This document shows, piece after piece, positions 8,844 to 19,783 of a stretch of 64,000 nt of DNA (positions within the stretch are counted from its first letter, which is position 1; the number at the start of each line of letters is the position of its first letter). Location: the NCBI RefSeq assembly GCF_003628505.1, contig NZ_RBZP01000010.1, forward strand, positions 1-64,000, written 5' to 3'. The translations under genes and the position numbers were made by a program. The notes under the pieces were generated by a model. The model was not told the origin of the DNA. It saw nothing but the letters and a program-made list of their open reading frames with translations, and made no database searches. The stretch is from Oceanobacillus halophilus. Lineage in GTDB: Bacteria; Bacillota; Bacilli; Bacillales; Amphibacillaceae.

Positions 8844-8873
8844 AACAGGGCACTAATAATAGTACCCTGTTTT
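8844..8873 (-). terminator. terminator between the GPH symporter and the sugar porter
   Basis: AACAGGG...ACT pairs with AGT...CCCTGTT around a short AT loop. The T tail is better on the plus strand, so direction is uncertain, but the only adjacent gene ending here is the minus-strand symporter. Confidence 0.55.
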
Positions 8874-8900
8874 GTTTTCAGTAAAATGAATATCCAACTT

Positions 8901-10334
8901 TTACTTTCCTAATAAAGCTCTACTGCGATCTTCCCCAACTTTCCCATTTGCAATTTCTTCTCTAATTTTTGGCATGAATTTCTCATAGTTTAATAATGTT
9001 ACGGTAATAAACATAAGAATAATCATGATTAATGGGAAATAGATAAACATAGACTTAATCGCAAAGATGGCGCTATCTGGCTGAACAGCTGAATTAGCAA
9101 CATAACCACCTAATTGAAGAGCCCAACCTACTAATGCTGCTGTTAGACCTTGTCCAATTTTCATACCAGCACTTGTTAAACTAAACACAGATCCTTGAAC
9201 TGGAACTCCTGATTGCCAATAGACGATATCCCCAACATCCGCAACAATGGCACTAAGACCAGCTTGAAGAAGAACCAAGCCTAAAGCATTAATAACGGTT
9301 GCAACTACTAACCATGTTAGGTTCTCAGAGAAGAATATCATAAGACCGGTACCCAGTATGGAAACAAGCAAACCAGCATTGACACTTTTTCGAAGTCCAT
9401 AAAGGCCAACAATTTGTGGTGCAAAGAATAATCCGATAATAAGTGGAAGTAAGGATGCTGTACTTAAGATCCCCATCACATTTGGATTATCAAAAATATA
9501 GGTTGCATAATAGATTCTTGCACCTGTTTCTGTTTGTCTTAAATACCAAAGTAAATAAAGAACAATAGCTAGGTTGAAATATTTATTTGCAAATAAAACT
9601 TTAACAATAGGAATGAAAGACGTTTTTTGCTCTTTGTTTTTCTTTTCAGCTACATTTCGTTCTTTAACAAACCAACCTGTAATCATTAACGGTACCGCAC
9701 AAAGTAATCCATAAATCGCTGCGGTCCACGTCCAACCTTGTTGCCCACCGCCAAACGCACTAACTAAAACCGTGGTAAAGGAACTAATAGACAATACGGC
9801 AACGTTTGCAAAAATGAAACGAATACTTCCTAGAGAAACACGATCCTTTTCATCTGTTGTCATAAACGAAGTCAGTGATGAATAAGCAACATTGTTTGCT
9901 GTATAGAAGATAACAGAAATTAAGAAATAAACGACAAATACATAAACAATTTTTCCTGTTTGACCAAATGCACTTGGTACATTAAATAAAGAGAATGTTA
10001 ATAGCCCGAGAATTGGAGCTGTCATGAATACCCATGGTTTTGCTTTTCCCCATTTGGAATTGGTGTTATCGATGATAGTCCCCATAAAGATATCACTGAA
10101 TCCGTCGAACACACGGGCTAGCAGAATAATCGTACCAATGATTCCTGCACTGATTCCTACCGTATCTGTCATATATATGGTGATAAAAGATGCAATAAAC
10201 GTCCAACTATAGTTAGCACCAAAATCGCCAAGACCAAATGTTAGTTTTTCCATCATTTTAAGTTTTGGTGTTTTACCCGATTTGGTTCCTTGCGTTTGTT
10301 CTACTTCTTGAAAATCTTGTTTTAAGTTTTCCAA
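8901..10334 (-). CDS. GPH-family sugar/cation symporter, probable xyloside transporter (XynP-like)
   Basis: Twelve-helix protein of the glycoside-pentoside-hexuronide symporter family, 477 residues. The N-terminal signature KLTFGLGDFGANY and the cytoplasmic segment RVFDGFSDIFMG followed by DNTNSKWGKAKPW are typical. Family members carry melibiose, lactose, xylosides or glucuronides with Na+ or H+. Here, beside xylA and a xylanase, xylo-oligosaccharides or xylosides are the likely cargo (inference). The start is TTG at 10334, six bases after AGGTGGG. A good promoter with a cre-like site in its spacer lies directly upstream, so the gene has its own transcript under carbon catabolite control. 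Confidence 0.86.
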   Translation of the reverse strand: MENLKQDFQEVEQTQGTKSGKTPKLKMMEKLTFGLGDFGANYSWTFIASFITIYMTDTVGISAGIIGTIILLARVFDGFSDIFMGTIIDNTNSKWGKAKPWVFMTAPILGLLTFSLFNVPSAFGQTGKIVYVFVVYFLISVIFYTANNVAYSSLTSFMTTDEKDRVSLGSIRFIFANVAVLSISSFTTVLVSAFGGGQQGWTWTAAIYGLLCAVPLMITGWFVKERNVAEKKNKEQKTSFIPIVKVLFANKYFNLAIVLYLLWYLRQTETGARIYYATYIFDNPNVMGILSTASLLPLIIGLFFAPQIVGLYGLRKSVNAGLLVSILGTGLMIFFSENLTWLVVATVINALGLVLLQAGLSAIVADVGDIVYWQSGVPVQGSVFSLTSAGMKIGQGLTAALVGWALQLGGYVANSAVQPDSAIFAIKSMFIYFPLIMIILMFITVTLLNYEKFMPKIREEIANGKVGEDRSRALLGK

Positions 10335-10423
10335 TTTAAACCCACCTGTCTATGAATCGCTTTCACGAATTTATAAAAAACGGTTAAAAGATCACTGCTA
10401 CTATTCAACTATCTTTCGCTTTC

Positions 10424-10452
10424 ATTATATAGGTAAACGTTTTCGTTGTTAA
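10424..10452 (-). promoter_or_regulatory. promoter of the GPH symporter gene
   Basis: On the minus strand TTAACA (10447-10452), 17 bases, then TATAAT (10424-10429). The spacer contains the cre-like site. Confidence 0.65.
10432..10445 (-). promoter_or_regulatory. cre-like site (CcpA operator)
   Basis: GGTAAACGTTTTCG matches the consensus TGWAANCGNTNNCA except at its two outer positions. Its place between -35 and -10 would let CcpA block transcription. Confidence 0.55.
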
Positions 10453-10479
10453 CAAGTAATTTTTGTAAAATCTTTTATT

Positions 10480-10516
10480 ATATGGGGATTAACCATAATT
10501 ATGGTGTAATCCCCGT
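10480..10516 (-). terminator. terminator of xylA copy 1
   Basis: GGGGATTA and TAATCCCC pair outside a second perfect palindrome, ACCATAATTATGGT. The same inner palindrome is used in the terminator-like hairpin at 61408-61431. Confidence 0.65.
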
Positions 10517-10522
10517 ATTTTA

Positions 10523-11848
10523 TTACTCACCTGCAAATGTTGTTAATAGATATTGATTAATAGTAGCTTTAATGCTTTCTAGTTTACCAGATTCGTTGTT
10601 GATTTCTTTCAATCCTAGCGCATATTCTTCTAATTTATGAAGGTCTGTTTTTCCTTCTACAATATCCAGGCCGATTCCATCTTTGTAAGTCTTGTAGCGA
10701 TCGTCAACGATGTTTTCAAGAACTTTATCATCGATTAAGCGTTGTGCTACTTTTAGTCCTACTGCATAACCATCCATTCCAGCGATATGTGCATGGAATA
10801 AATCTTCTGGAGCAAATGATCCACGGCGAACTTTCGCATCAAAGTTTAATCCACCACGGCCTAGGCCACCATTTTTCAAGATTTCATACATAGCTAGTAC
10901 AGAAGTGTGTAAGTCTGTTGGGAACTCGTCTGTATCCCATCCTAGTAATGGATGTCCTTGGTTCGCATCCACAGAACCTAGCATGTCGTGAATTCTTGCA
11001 TAGTGTAATTCATGCTCAAATGTATGACCAGCTAAGGTTGCATGGTTTGCTTCAATGTTGAATTTGAAAACATCTTGTAAACCATAATGTTGTAAGAATG
11101 CATAACCACTTGCTACATCAAAGTCATATTGATGAGACGTTGGCTCTTTTGGTTTTGGTTCGATTAGGAATTGTGCGTCAAAGCCAATTTCTTTCGCATA
11201 GTCATTTGCCATATGGAAGAAACGACCTAGGTTATCCATTTCTAATTTCATGTCTGTATTTAATAGAGTTTCATAACCTTCACGACCACCCCAGAATACA
11301 TAGTTTTCTGCGCCTAGTTCTTTCCCAACTTCTAAGCCTTTTTTCACTTTTGCAGCTGCATAAGCGAATACATCTGCATTGCTGGATGAACCTGCACCAT
11401 GAACAAAACGTGGATTACTGAAGTTATTTACCGTATTCCAAAGTAGTTTTGTTTTTGAATCTTTCATGTATTCTTTGATCATCGCAACGATCGTATCTAG
11501 ATTTTTGTTAGATTCTGCTAGCGTGTCGCCTTCAGGTGCGATATCTACATCATGGAATGCAAAGAATGGAGCATTAATCTTTTCGAAGAATTCAAATGCA
11601 GCTTCTACGCGTGCTTTTGCCTGGTCCATTCCAGTGAATTTATCCCAAGGACGAATCGCAGTGCCTGCGCCAAATGGATCGGATAAATCTTCCGTGAATG
11701 TGTGCCAGTAAGCCACACCAAAGCGAAGAATTTCTTCCATTGTTTTGCCATTGATTTTTTCTTCTGGATTGTAGAATTTAAATGCTAGTGGATTGTTTGA
11801 TTTAGCGCCTTCATATTTGATCTTGCTAATGTTATTAAAATAGCTCAT
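10523..11848 (-). CDS. xylA: xylose isomerase, copy 1
   Basis: Converts D-xylose to D-xylulose in the cytoplasm using two divalent metals. It is a class II enzyme of 441 residues starting at MSYFNN. The frame is open to 11863, but GGAGG lies inside that extension and sets the start at 11848. The catalytic FHDVD segment, [12 protein letters not shown] and the metal ligands in [18 protein letters not shown] are intact. A second copy (35148-36473) differs at only about nine residues. This copy has its own promoter with a XylR-type operator and a cre-like site, and its own terminator, so it is a single-gene unit not linked to xylB. Confidence 0.97.
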   Translation of the reverse strand: MSYFNNISKIKYEGAKSNNPLAFKFYNPEEKINGKTMEEILRFGVAYWHTFTEDLSDPFGAGTAIRPWDKFTGMDQAKARVEAAFEFFEKINAPFFAFHDVDIAPEGDTLAESNKNLDTIVAMIKEYMKDSKTKLLWNTVNNFSNPRFVHGAGSSSNADVFAYAAAKVKKGLEVGKELGAENYVFWGGREGYETLLNTDMKLEMDNLGRFFHMANDYAKEIGFDAQFLIEPKPKEPTSHQYDFDVASGYAFLQHYGLQDVFKFNIEANHATLAGHTFEHELHYARIHDMLGSVDANQGHPLLGWDTDEFPTDLHTSVLAMYEILKNGGLGRGGLNFDAKVRRGSFAPEDLFHAHIAGMDGYAVGLKVAQRLIDDKVLENIVDDRYKTYKDGIGLDIVEGKTDLHKLEEYALGLKEINNESGKLESIKATINQYLLTTFAGE

Positions 11849-11876
11849 ATATTTTTCCTCCAAATTATACGTTTCT

Positions 11877-11890
11877 TGTAACTGTTTACA
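11877..11890 (-). promoter_or_regulatory. cre-like site in the xylA copy 1 leader
   Basis: TGTAACTGTTTACA, read on the minus strand as TGTAAACAGTTACA, matches the cre consensus with one mismatch. It is nearly palindromic and lies just downstream of the -10 box. Confidence 0.55.
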
Positions 11891-11895
11891 TGGAT

Positions 11896-11938
11896 ATTAT
11901 AACAAGTCATTCTTTGTTTGTCCATCGAATGAACTAAG
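11896..11938 (-). promoter_or_regulatory. xylA copy 1 promoter with XylR operator
   Basis: On the minus strand TGGACA (11919-11924), 17 bases, TATAAT (11896-11901). A 27-bp imperfect palindrome at 11912-11938 overlaps the -35 box. On the plus strand it begins CTTTGTTTGTCC and ends GAATGAACTAAG. Closely related sites lie before xylA copy 2 and xylR. Confidence 0.68.
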
Positions 11939-11961
11939 TTTTTTTATTTTAGTCACTGAAA

Positions 11962-12000
11962 AAAGACAAAAAAGGTTCACTATTTGTGAACCTTTTCGTC
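11962..12000 (-). terminator. terminator of the GH10 xylanase gene
   Basis: AAAAGGTTCAC (11970-11980) pairs with GTGAACCTTTT (11986-11996) around a 5-base loop. On the minus strand it is followed by a T-rich tail. Confidence 0.85.
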
Positions 12001-12021
12001 TTATATTTCCTATTCAACTTA

Positions 12022-13563
<1,542 letters not shown>

Positions 13564-13638
13564 TTAATCATACTCTTGGGATTACTATTCTTTTAAACTA
13601 TTTAAATCAAGTAATACAAGTTTATAAAACACCTGATT

Positions 13639-13652
13639 TGTAACCCTTTTCA
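13639..13652 (-). promoter_or_regulatory. cre-like site upstream of the GH10 xylanase
   Basis: TGTAACCCTTTTCA matches the cre consensus except that the central G is C. It lies between the gene and the XylR-like site. Confidence 0.45.
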
Positions 13653-13673
13653 AAAAATGTGACTTTTATCCTA

Positions 13674-13700
13674 CTTTGTTCGTTCGATGTTTATACTAAG
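13674..13700 (-). promoter_or_regulatory. XylR-type operator upstream of the GH10 xylanase
   Basis: A 27-bp site beginning CTTTGTTCGTTCGATG and ending ATACTAAG. Its reverse complement agrees with the xylA copy 1 operator at about 20 of 27 positions, including ATCGAA and GAAC. The rest of the gene-free stretch 13701-13885 shows nothing I can name. Confidence 0.5.
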
Positions 13701-13885
13701 TTGACTGAAGAGTTTACGTAACCTATCTCGTCTCATTCATTAGATGAAAGATTCATCAAGATACTATCCTACTATATTACCAGCCTCCCTCACACTAATG
13801 TTGAACGTAGAAAAAAATAGGTTTTTCACACTATATTTTTACTGAATAATTAAAACCTATCCATTTTTCTGATTTCAGTATACAT

Positions 13886-13947
13886 GAAATCACTTAGTTT
13901 ATCCACTGGTTAAAGGAAGTTTTTACAATTTTTAGTTAAGTGATTTC
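13886..13947 (-). terminator. long-loop inverted repeat after the deacetylase gene, weak terminator candidate
   Basis: GAAATCACTTA (13886-13896) and TAAGTGATTTC (13937-13947) are perfect complements with a loop of about 40 bases. The arm reaches the stop codon of the upstream minus-strand gene. No clean T run follows. Confidence 0.35.
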
Positions 13948-14570
13948 TATTGTTTGTTGCTATTTGAGAGAGTTAGCAATTCACTCACGGTTACTAGTTG
14001 AAAACCTTTTTCCGTCAGTTCAGGAACTAACTTACTTATCGCTTCTATTGTTTGAGAGCGATCTCCATAACCGTCATGAAAAATGAGAATACTACCTTCT
14101 TTTACATGTTTCCTTGATTCTTCTAAAATATGATTTACACCTGGCTGCTCCCAATCACGGGCATCCAAGTTCAATGCCCCAATCATCGGATAGCCGTTCT
14201 CCTCAGCAATCGCAACTGTCTCCTCATTAAACAACAGAAATGGCGGACGAAGAACATGGGGCATTTCCCCGGTTAGTTCCTGTATAAGTTCTTCTGTTCT
14301 TTTGATTTCTTCTTTTAATTCTTCCACGCTTAACTTCGATAAATCAGCATGTGTATAGGTATGATTGCCAATTTGATGCCCCTTCTCTTTTGCCATTCGG
14401 ACAATTTCCGGGTATTTCTCCATTTTCTCTCCAATCATAAAAAAGGTTGCTTTTCCCCCAGCATTTGCAAAAATCTCCAGTACTTGTGGTGTATAGATTG
14501 GGTTCGGCCCATCATCGAACGTGATAGCTATTGCCTTATTATTTGTGGGTACTGTATTGGTTATGGTCAA
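13947..14570 (-). CDS. polysaccharide deacetylase, CE4 family, cytoplasmic
   Basis: A 207-residue NodB-type domain. All five CE4 motifs are present: TFDDGPN (Asp19/Asp20), HTYTH with metal ligands His70 and His74, RPP at Arg108, DARDW near 136-140, and the catalytic His165 in ILIFHDG. There is no signal peptide or membrane helix, so the substrate should be intracellular, for example acetylated xylo-oligosaccharides brought in by the transporters. That is inferred from its place at the end of the uronate operon. A peptidoglycan or chitin-type substrate cannot be excluded. The start is TTG at 14570, about nine bases after GGGAG. Confidence 0.86.
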   Translation of the reverse strand: MTITNTVPTNNKAIAITFDDGPNPIYTPQVLEIFANAGGKATFFMIGEKMEKYPEIVRMAKEKGHQIGNHTYTHADLSKLSVEELKEEIKRTEELIQELTGEMPHVLRPPFLLFNEETVAIAEENGYPMIGALNLDARDWEQPGVNHILEESRKHVKEGSILIFHDGYGDRSQTIEAISKLVPELTEKGFQLVTVSELLTLSNSNKQ

Positions 14571-14630
14571 GTGAATTCGCTCCCTTAGGCTTACAAGTTT
14601 ATCTTTGATAATGCTATAGTGATTTCAATA

Positions 14631-14662
14631 CAAAGAGCCACGAAAATAATCGCAGCTCTCTT
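14631..14662 (-). terminator. terminator after the first Gfo/Idh/MocA gene
   Basis: AGAGC and GCTCT pair around an AT loop, followed on the minus strand by TTTG. It may separate the deacetylase from the genes upstream. Confidence 0.5.
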
Positions 14663-14674
14663 ACCCTGCATTCC

Positions 14675-15685
14675 TTAGATCGTATCTAACCTCACCTTAT
14701 GCCCCGTTTTCATTGATTCAAAACAGGCATCGATAATTTTTGCAGTATTTATGGTTTGTTCAGGAGTTTGTTGCAATTGATGGACTTCTTTCTGCATCTG
14801 AATAGCTTCTGAGAAATGTTCTATTTCACCGCGATATATGTCCCCGTTGATTACTTCTTCACGGATCCCATCTTCTGTCTCCACTTTTACCAGGCCATCT
14901 CCTCCTTCTACATCTGGGCGGAATGCATTCGAAATCATCATCTTTCCCTTACTTCCAATTACTTCATATTCATTACGGAAAGTTAGACGAAAACTAGCAT
15001 CTAACTTGGCCATTTTTCCACTTGGAAAAGTTAACTGTGCCACGACGTCTGTATCTACCTTATACGTTTCGTCAATAATCGCTTGAGCAAAAACTTCTTC
15101 CGGTTCTTCCCCGAAAATATTACAGATTGCATGGATGGGATAGCAGCCAACATCATAGAGACTTCCTCCACCTTTTTCCTGACTCATGCGTATATTTTCT
15201 TCTTTATTAGTCAGAAAGTAGGAAAACGCAGAATTCATTAAAGTTACTTCCCCAATCTCACCAGAAGCAATAATATCTTTCACACGCTGGTGTTGTGGAT
15301 GAAATTGATACATGAATGCCTCCATAAACAATACATTCATTGCTCGACAAGCTGTGAGCATCTCTTTAACCTCTGTATAATCGAGTCCAGCCGGTTTTTC
15401 ACATAAAATATGTTTTCCCTTCTCCGCTGCCCGCATGACCCATTCTTTATGTAAGTGATTTGGTAGTGGAATATAAACTGCTTGAATATCTGGATCCTCC
15501 AGTAATTTCTCGTAACTGTCATAAACCTTATTAATTTGAAAACGATCAGCTATCCCTTTGGCCTTTTGTACATTATTGCTCGCAATGGCTATGACTTCAG
15601 CATTCGTAGAACGCGTAAATGCTGGGAGTAAAGCTTCTTGTGCGATGTTTGCTGTACTTAGGATTCCCCATTTTACTTTTGTCAT
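14675..15685 (-). CDS. Gfo/Idh/MocA-family NAD(P)-dependent oxidoreductase (1 of 3)
   Basis: A 336-residue protein with an N-terminal Rossmann fold (MTKVKWGILSTANIAQEALL) and the family's C-terminal alpha/beta substrate domain. The catalytic EKP lysine motif (HILCEKPAGLD) and a downstream GGGSLYDVGCYPIH segment with a catalytic-type histidine are present. It resembles dehydrogenases of free sugars such as D-xylose 1-dehydrogenase, but specificity cannot be read. It is third in a run of three unlike family members following kdgA, which suggests a shared job on uronates or methylated sugars (inference). The start follows GGAGG at good distance. Confidence 0.85.
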   Translation of the reverse strand: MTKVKWGILSTANIAQEALLPAFTRSTNAEVIAIASNNVQKAKGIADRFQINKVYDSYEKLLEDPDIQAVYIPLPNHLHKEWVMRAAEKGKHILCEKPAGLDYTEVKEMLTACRAMNVLFMEAFMYQFHPQHQRVKDIIASGEIGEVTLMNSAFSYFLTNKEENIRMSQEKGGGSLYDVGCYPIHAICNIFGEEPEEVFAQAIIDETYKVDTDVVAQLTFPSGKMAKLDASFRLTFRNEYEVIGSKGKMMISNAFRPDVEGGDGLVKVETEDGIREEVINGDIYRGEIEHFSEAIQMQKEVHQLQQTPEQTINTAKIIDACFESMKTGHKVRLDTI

Positions 15686-15767
15686 TGTTTAGCCTCCTTT
15701 TATCTTGTGAGCTTAAAAAGTAATGCAGTCCATTCAATTTTAACGGACTGCATTAGAAAAGTATAAT

Positions 15768-16841
15768 TTATTCAACTCTAAAAGCTTGTTCCTGTGCTTC
15801 TACACAAAGGGCTGCAGCGGTAAATGCATGTTCCTGTGTCATAGCATTTTCCGTTCCATTCAAACAATCTAAGATAAAATCCCCAAAAAACGGAAAACCT
15901 ACCTTACCAGTTAGTTCAAAATGTTTTTCTCCTTCACTATTTACTAAGTATAAATGGTTGCCATCATTGCTGCGGGCAATATCAATGTACTTACGAACTT
16001 CGATATACCCTTCTGTTCCTAAAATGAGGACACGTCCATCTCCCCATGTTCCGAGCCCGTCTGGGGTAAACCAGTCGACACGGAAATAGAAGGTGGCACC
16101 ATTATCCGCAACCAATGTTGCATCCCCATAATCCTGAAAGTCCGGGTATTGCTTATAGTTATAATTTGCAACCTTACTATGGAGAACTTTAGCACTCTTA
16201 GCACCAGCATAATGTAAAAATTGCTCAATTTGGTGGCTGCCAATATCCGTCAGAATGCCACCGTATTGCTCAGGATCAAAGAACCAGTCTGGTCTGTTGT
16301 CTGCATTAGCACGATGCGGGCCAGTCCCAATCACCTGAATGACGCGACCGATCGTACCTTCCTCAATTAACTGCCCGGCGAAAACTGCACTTTCCACATG
16401 TAATCTTTCACTATAATAAATTCCCCAATTCAAGCCGGTTTCTTCCACTTTTTGTTTTGCTTGTTCAATTTGCTCCATGGTAGTAAAAGCTGGTTTATCA
16501 ACAAAATAATGTTTTCCTGCATTTAAAACGCGCAACCCTAAAGGACCACGATGAACGGGAATGTTTGCACTTGCTACTAATTTGATCTTCGGATTTTGTA
16601 AGATTTCTTCCTCGGATGATGCAACGGTTCCTTCAGGATAAGCTTCAATAAATTTTTGTACCTTTTCAGAATCTGGGTCATAGACAGCAACTAAAGTACC
16701 GCCTGCTTCTATTAGACCGTTACACATACCGTATATATGACCATGATCCAGACCAATTACAGCAAATGGGAATTCTCCATTTTCTACTACTTTTCTTACT
16801 TCACCTTTTGGAGCATAGTTCATTCCATCATTCCTATCCAA
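15768..16841 (-). CDS. Gfo/Idh/MocA-family oxidoreductase (2 of 3)
   Basis: A 357-residue protein. The Rossmann segment begins at about residue 27 (FAVIGLDHGHIYGM), and the catalytic lysine motif appears as FVDKPA rather than EKP. A second-domain segment GGILTDIGSHQIEQFLHYAG carries the usual His. The start is TTG at 16841, eight bases after AGGAGG. The nearest ATG, at residue 7, lacks that spacing. It lies 26 bases after the third family member, so the two are cotranscribed. The DKP variant and the divergent nucleotide loop mark a different subgroup from its neighbours. The substrate is unknown. Confidence 0.83.
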   Translation of the reverse strand: MDRNDGMNYAPKGEVRKVVENGEFPFAVIGLDHGHIYGMCNGLIEAGGTLVAVYDPDSEKVQKFIEAYPEGTVASSEEEILQNPKIKLVASANIPVHRGPLGLRVLNAGKHYFVDKPAFTTMEQIEQAKQKVEETGLNWGIYYSERLHVESAVFAGQLIEEGTIGRVIQVIGTGPHRANADNRPDWFFDPEQYGGILTDIGSHQIEQFLHYAGAKSAKVLHSKVANYNYKQYPDFQDYGDATLVADNGATFYFRVDWFTPDGLGTWGDGRVLILGTEGYIEVRKYIDIARSNDGNHLYLVNSEGEKHFELTGKVGFPFFGDFILDCLNGTENAMTQEHAFTAAALCVEAQEQAFRVE

Positions 16842-16867
16842 ATCTGTATCCTCCTATCAAGTAATCT

Positions 16868-18016
16868 TTAATTTCCACCTACAGTAATATCATTTTCGCT
16901 GAACTTTTCTATTGCTGTTTTCTTTTCATAGAAATAAGTTGCATTTTTTTGCGTGCCTTCCCTTGTGTAGAATAGATTTTCCTTCGTTAATGGCAGCTTA
17001 ATTGTTTTTCCAGTGCTAGCAGATTCATAAATTGCCGATATCAATTCAAGTGTTTGTCTTCCTTGTTTGCCATCGACAAGAACAGTTGTCCCTTGTTCTA
17101 ATGCAGTCAATACATCATATATTTGTCCTTTATGTCCTTCAAATTGTATTTCATCCAGTTCATTATAATAATTCTGAATTCTTGTTTCTAATTCTTCATC
17201 TAATTCAGGAAAGCCATTCTCCTTGGATTTCGATGCTTTCACTTTCCATGGCGATGATACTCTAGCATTTTTACCTTGGAAAATTAACTGTTGTTCTTCT
17301 CCATGATGGACAACAGAGCTGGTAATTTGGGCAAGACTACCATCATCATAGCGGCAAATAGCTACAGATACATCTTCTACCTCTGCATTATCATGAGAGG
17401 TATTGCTCATAACTGCAGTTACCTCGGATGGCATTCCATTCAACCATTTAAAAATATCAATGTGGTGTACAGCATGATTTAATGTGCAGCCACCACCTTC
17501 TTTTTCCCAGGTACCACGCCACCATAAATCATAATAGCTATGACCACGCCACCAGAAGGAATCAACTTGTGCGTGGACAATTGGTCCCATCATTTTAGTT
17601 TCTAGCACTTTTTTCAACTTCATCATAGGTGTACGGAAGCGATTTTGCGAGATAACTGAAAGCATTTTTTGGTTTCTTTCAGCCGCTTCATTCATAGCAT
17701 TACACTCTTCAATGGAGGATGCCATCGGTTTTTCAACGAGAACATTTTTACCTGCATCCAAGAGATTTATCGTGATTTCTGAATGTGTGTATGGTGGAGT
17801 GCAAACTGAAACTAAGTCTATGTCATTGCGATCAAGCATTTGCTTGTGATCATCATAAACTTCTACATCAAGATTAAATTCTTTTGCCTGATGTCCTGCC
17901 TTTTCTGGGTAAATATCACACAAAGCAACAATTTTACAATGTTCAGGAAACTGTAAATAAGCTTCAATATGGGATGGCGAGATAGCTCCAGTACCAATAA
18001 TTGCTACGTTTAACAC
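16868..18016 (-). CDS. Gfo/Idh/MocA-family oxidoreductase (3 of 3)
   Basis: A 382-residue protein with a classic nucleotide loop (MLNVAIIGTGAISPSHIEAY), the EKP motif in NVLVEKPMAS and the substrate-domain segment GGGCTLNHAVHHIDIFKWL. The start is GTG at 18016 after GAGGAGAG. It follows kdgA by 84 bases on the same strand and is the first of the three oxidoreductases in the row. Its length and motif spacing resemble dehydrogenases acting on inositol-like or hexuronate-like compounds, but the reaction cannot be assigned. Confidence 0.84.
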   Translation of the reverse strand: MLNVAIIGTGAISPSHIEAYLQFPEHCKIVALCDIYPEKAGHQAKEFNLDVEVYDDHKQMLDRNDIDLVSVCTPPYTHSEITINLLDAGKNVLVEKPMASSIEECNAMNEAAERNQKMLSVISQNRFRTPMMKLKKVLETKMMGPIVHAQVDSFWWRGHSYYDLWWRGTWEKEGGGCTLNHAVHHIDIFKWLNGMPSEVTAVMSNTSHDNAEVEDVSVAICRYDDGSLAQITSSVVHHGEEQQLIFQGKNARVSSPWKVKASKSKENGFPELDEELETRIQNYYNELDEIQFEGHKGQIYDVLTALEQGTTVLVDGKQGRQTLELISAIYESASTGKTIKLPLTKENLFYTREGTQKNATYFYEKKTAIEKFSENDITVGGN

Positions 18017-18100
18017 AAAAATCTCTCCTCTTTAATAAAGCTATATTGCTGATTGACTTTACCTAATTTACTTATAAGGAATATACTGTTTTCTAATGGG

Positions 18101-18766
18101 CTAACGCACAACGAAATTGCTCTCCCTTGCCTGTCTAACTAACTCTACATACTGTTTAGCAATCTCTGTAAGCTTAGTGTAATTTCCCTCGGCGATCGCT
18201 TGGTTATCGACTAAATTACCACCAGCCCCAATAGCAATCGCACCAGCTTTTATAAAGTCTGCTCCATTCGTAAGATCTACGCCGCCCGTTGGAATAATCG
18301 ATACTTGCGGTAATGGCCCTTTGACATTTTTAATGAAAGCTGGTCCTCCCACAGAAGCTGGGAATACCTTAACAACATCGGCTCCCCACTCTACTGCTTG
18401 CATCATTTCAGTAGGTGTCATAACCCCTGGAATACTTACTTTTCCATAGCGGATGGTTGTTTCAATAACATCTTTTTTCAAAATAGGACTAACAATAAAT
18501 TCAGCCCCTGCCCTTATGGAAGCATCTGCTGATAATTCATCTAGTACAGTGCCTGCACCTATAATTGCTCTGTCAGCAAACTCTTTTTTTAATAACTCAA
18601 TTGCAGACAAAGCTCCTTCACCTTCCACCGTCACTTCTAGAGCATTTACTCCACCCTTTAATAGGCTTTCGGCTACGAACAACGCCTTATCTTTCGGTAT
18701 TTCTCGAATAACAGCAACTACACCATTTTCTGTTAATCGATTGATTGTTTTTATCTTTGTATTCAC
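18101..18766 (-). CDS. kdgA: 2-keto-3-deoxy-6-phosphogluconate / 4-hydroxy-2-oxoglutarate aldolase
   Basis: Splits KDPG to pyruvate and glyceraldehyde-3-phosphate, the last step of hexuronate breakdown. 221 residues, standard for the class I trimeric enzyme. The Schiff-base Lys133 in DVVKVFPAS, Glu44 in ALEVTVEG and Arg21 in AVIRE are all in place. The start is GTG at 18766 after GGAAAG. It follows kdgK by 52 bases, and both belong to the uxuA-uxuB-kdgK-kdgA run. Confidence 0.94.
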   Translation of the reverse strand: MNTKIKTINRLTENGVVAVIREIPKDKALFVAESLLKGGVNALEVTVEGEGALSAIELLKKEFADRAIIGAGTVLDELSADASIRAGAEFIVSPILKKDVIETTIRYGKVSIPGVMTPTEMMQAVEWGADVVKVFPASVGGPAFIKNVKGPLPQVSIIPTGGVDLTNGADFIKAGAIAIGAGGNLVDNQAIAEGNYTKLTEIAKQYVELVRQARESNFVVR

Positions 18767-18818
18767 GTTACAATCTTTCCTTTCTACTAGAAGGACTTTA
18801 TAATCCTTAACGTTTTCA

Positions 18819-19763
18819 CTAACGTAAAATTAGCTTCTCTGAATTATCCGGATTAATCTCTGACCAATATGGATAACCTTCTGCATCTCCTAAGACGCTT
18901 AGTGCATAAGCACCAAGCTTATTTCCTAAAGCAACTGCTTGCTCATATTCCCAGCCACGAAGCATCCCAGAAATAAAACCAGCAGCAAAACCGTCCCCCG
19001 CCCCTACTGTATCAATAATTTTGCTAACCTTTTCTCCAGGCACATAAGCACTTGCAGAATCGGTCTGATAATAGGCACCACGTTCGCCTAATTTAATAAC
19101 AACGGCTTTTGCATTTCCTTGTAACAGTTTTTCAGCAATTTTCTCTGGGTTTTTTCCTCCTGTTAACAACTCACCTTCTTTAAGTCCCGGCATCACAATA
19201 TCACTTTTCATAGCTATATCGCTCAAAATTTCTGCCGCTTCCTCCTCAGGCCACAGCTTTAAGCGAACATTCGGGTCAAACACGATTGTCTGATTATTTT
19301 GCTTTGCTATATGGATTGTCCGATAAATTGTTTGTTTACAAGATTCACTTAATGCTGGTGTAATACCGGTTATATGAATCATCTTAGCCTTGGAAAGATA
19401 GACTTCATCTAATTCTTCAGGTGTCATGTTGCTGGCTGCTGAATTTCTTCTATAATAATAAATCTTTGGATCTTTGCCAGGGTTTGCTTCTTTAAAAAAA
19501 ACGGCAGTTGGAGCATCCGTATCAAATCTTACTGCAGAAGTGTCTACCCCCTCCCCACGAATATAATTACGAAGATACAGACCAAATTCATCGTTTCCTA
19601 AGCGGCTAATCCATCCAGCCTGATGCCCTAGCCGGGATAAGGCAATGGCAACATTCGACTCAGCACCTCCTATCGTTCGGTGAAATGTATCAGAAAATCG
19701 CAGTGGTCCGGCAGTCTGTGGTGTAAAAAGGACCATGCTTTCCCCAATTGTCACGACATCCAT
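18819..19763 (-). CDS. kdgK: 2-keto-3-deoxygluconate kinase (PfkB family)
   Basis: Phosphorylates 2-keto-3-deoxygluconate with ATP to KDPG. 314 residues. The N-terminal ribokinase signature lies around GGAESNVAIALSRLG, and the C-terminal signature DTVGAGDGFAAGF carries the catalytic base Asp257. The flanking uxuB and kdgA genes fix the substrate better than sequence alone. It lies 20 bases after uxuB, so it is translated from the same mRNA. Confidence 0.93.
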   Translation of the reverse strand: MDVVTIGESMVLFTPQTAGPLRFSDTFHRTIGGAESNVAIALSRLGHQAGWISRLGNDEFGLYLRNYIRGEGVDTSAVRFDTDAPTAVFFKEANPGKDPKIYYYRRNSAASNMTPEELDEVYLSKAKMIHITGITPALSESCKQTIYRTIHIAKQNNQTIVFDPNVRLKLWPEEEAAEILSDIAMKSDIVMPGLKEGELLTGGKNPEKIAEKLLQGNAKAVVIKLGERGAYYQTDSASAYVPGEKVSKIIDTVGAGDGFAAGFISGMLRGWEYEQAVALGNKLGAYALSVLGDAEGYPYWSEINPDNSEKLILR

Positions 19764-19783
19764 TTGAACCCCTCCTTTATAGG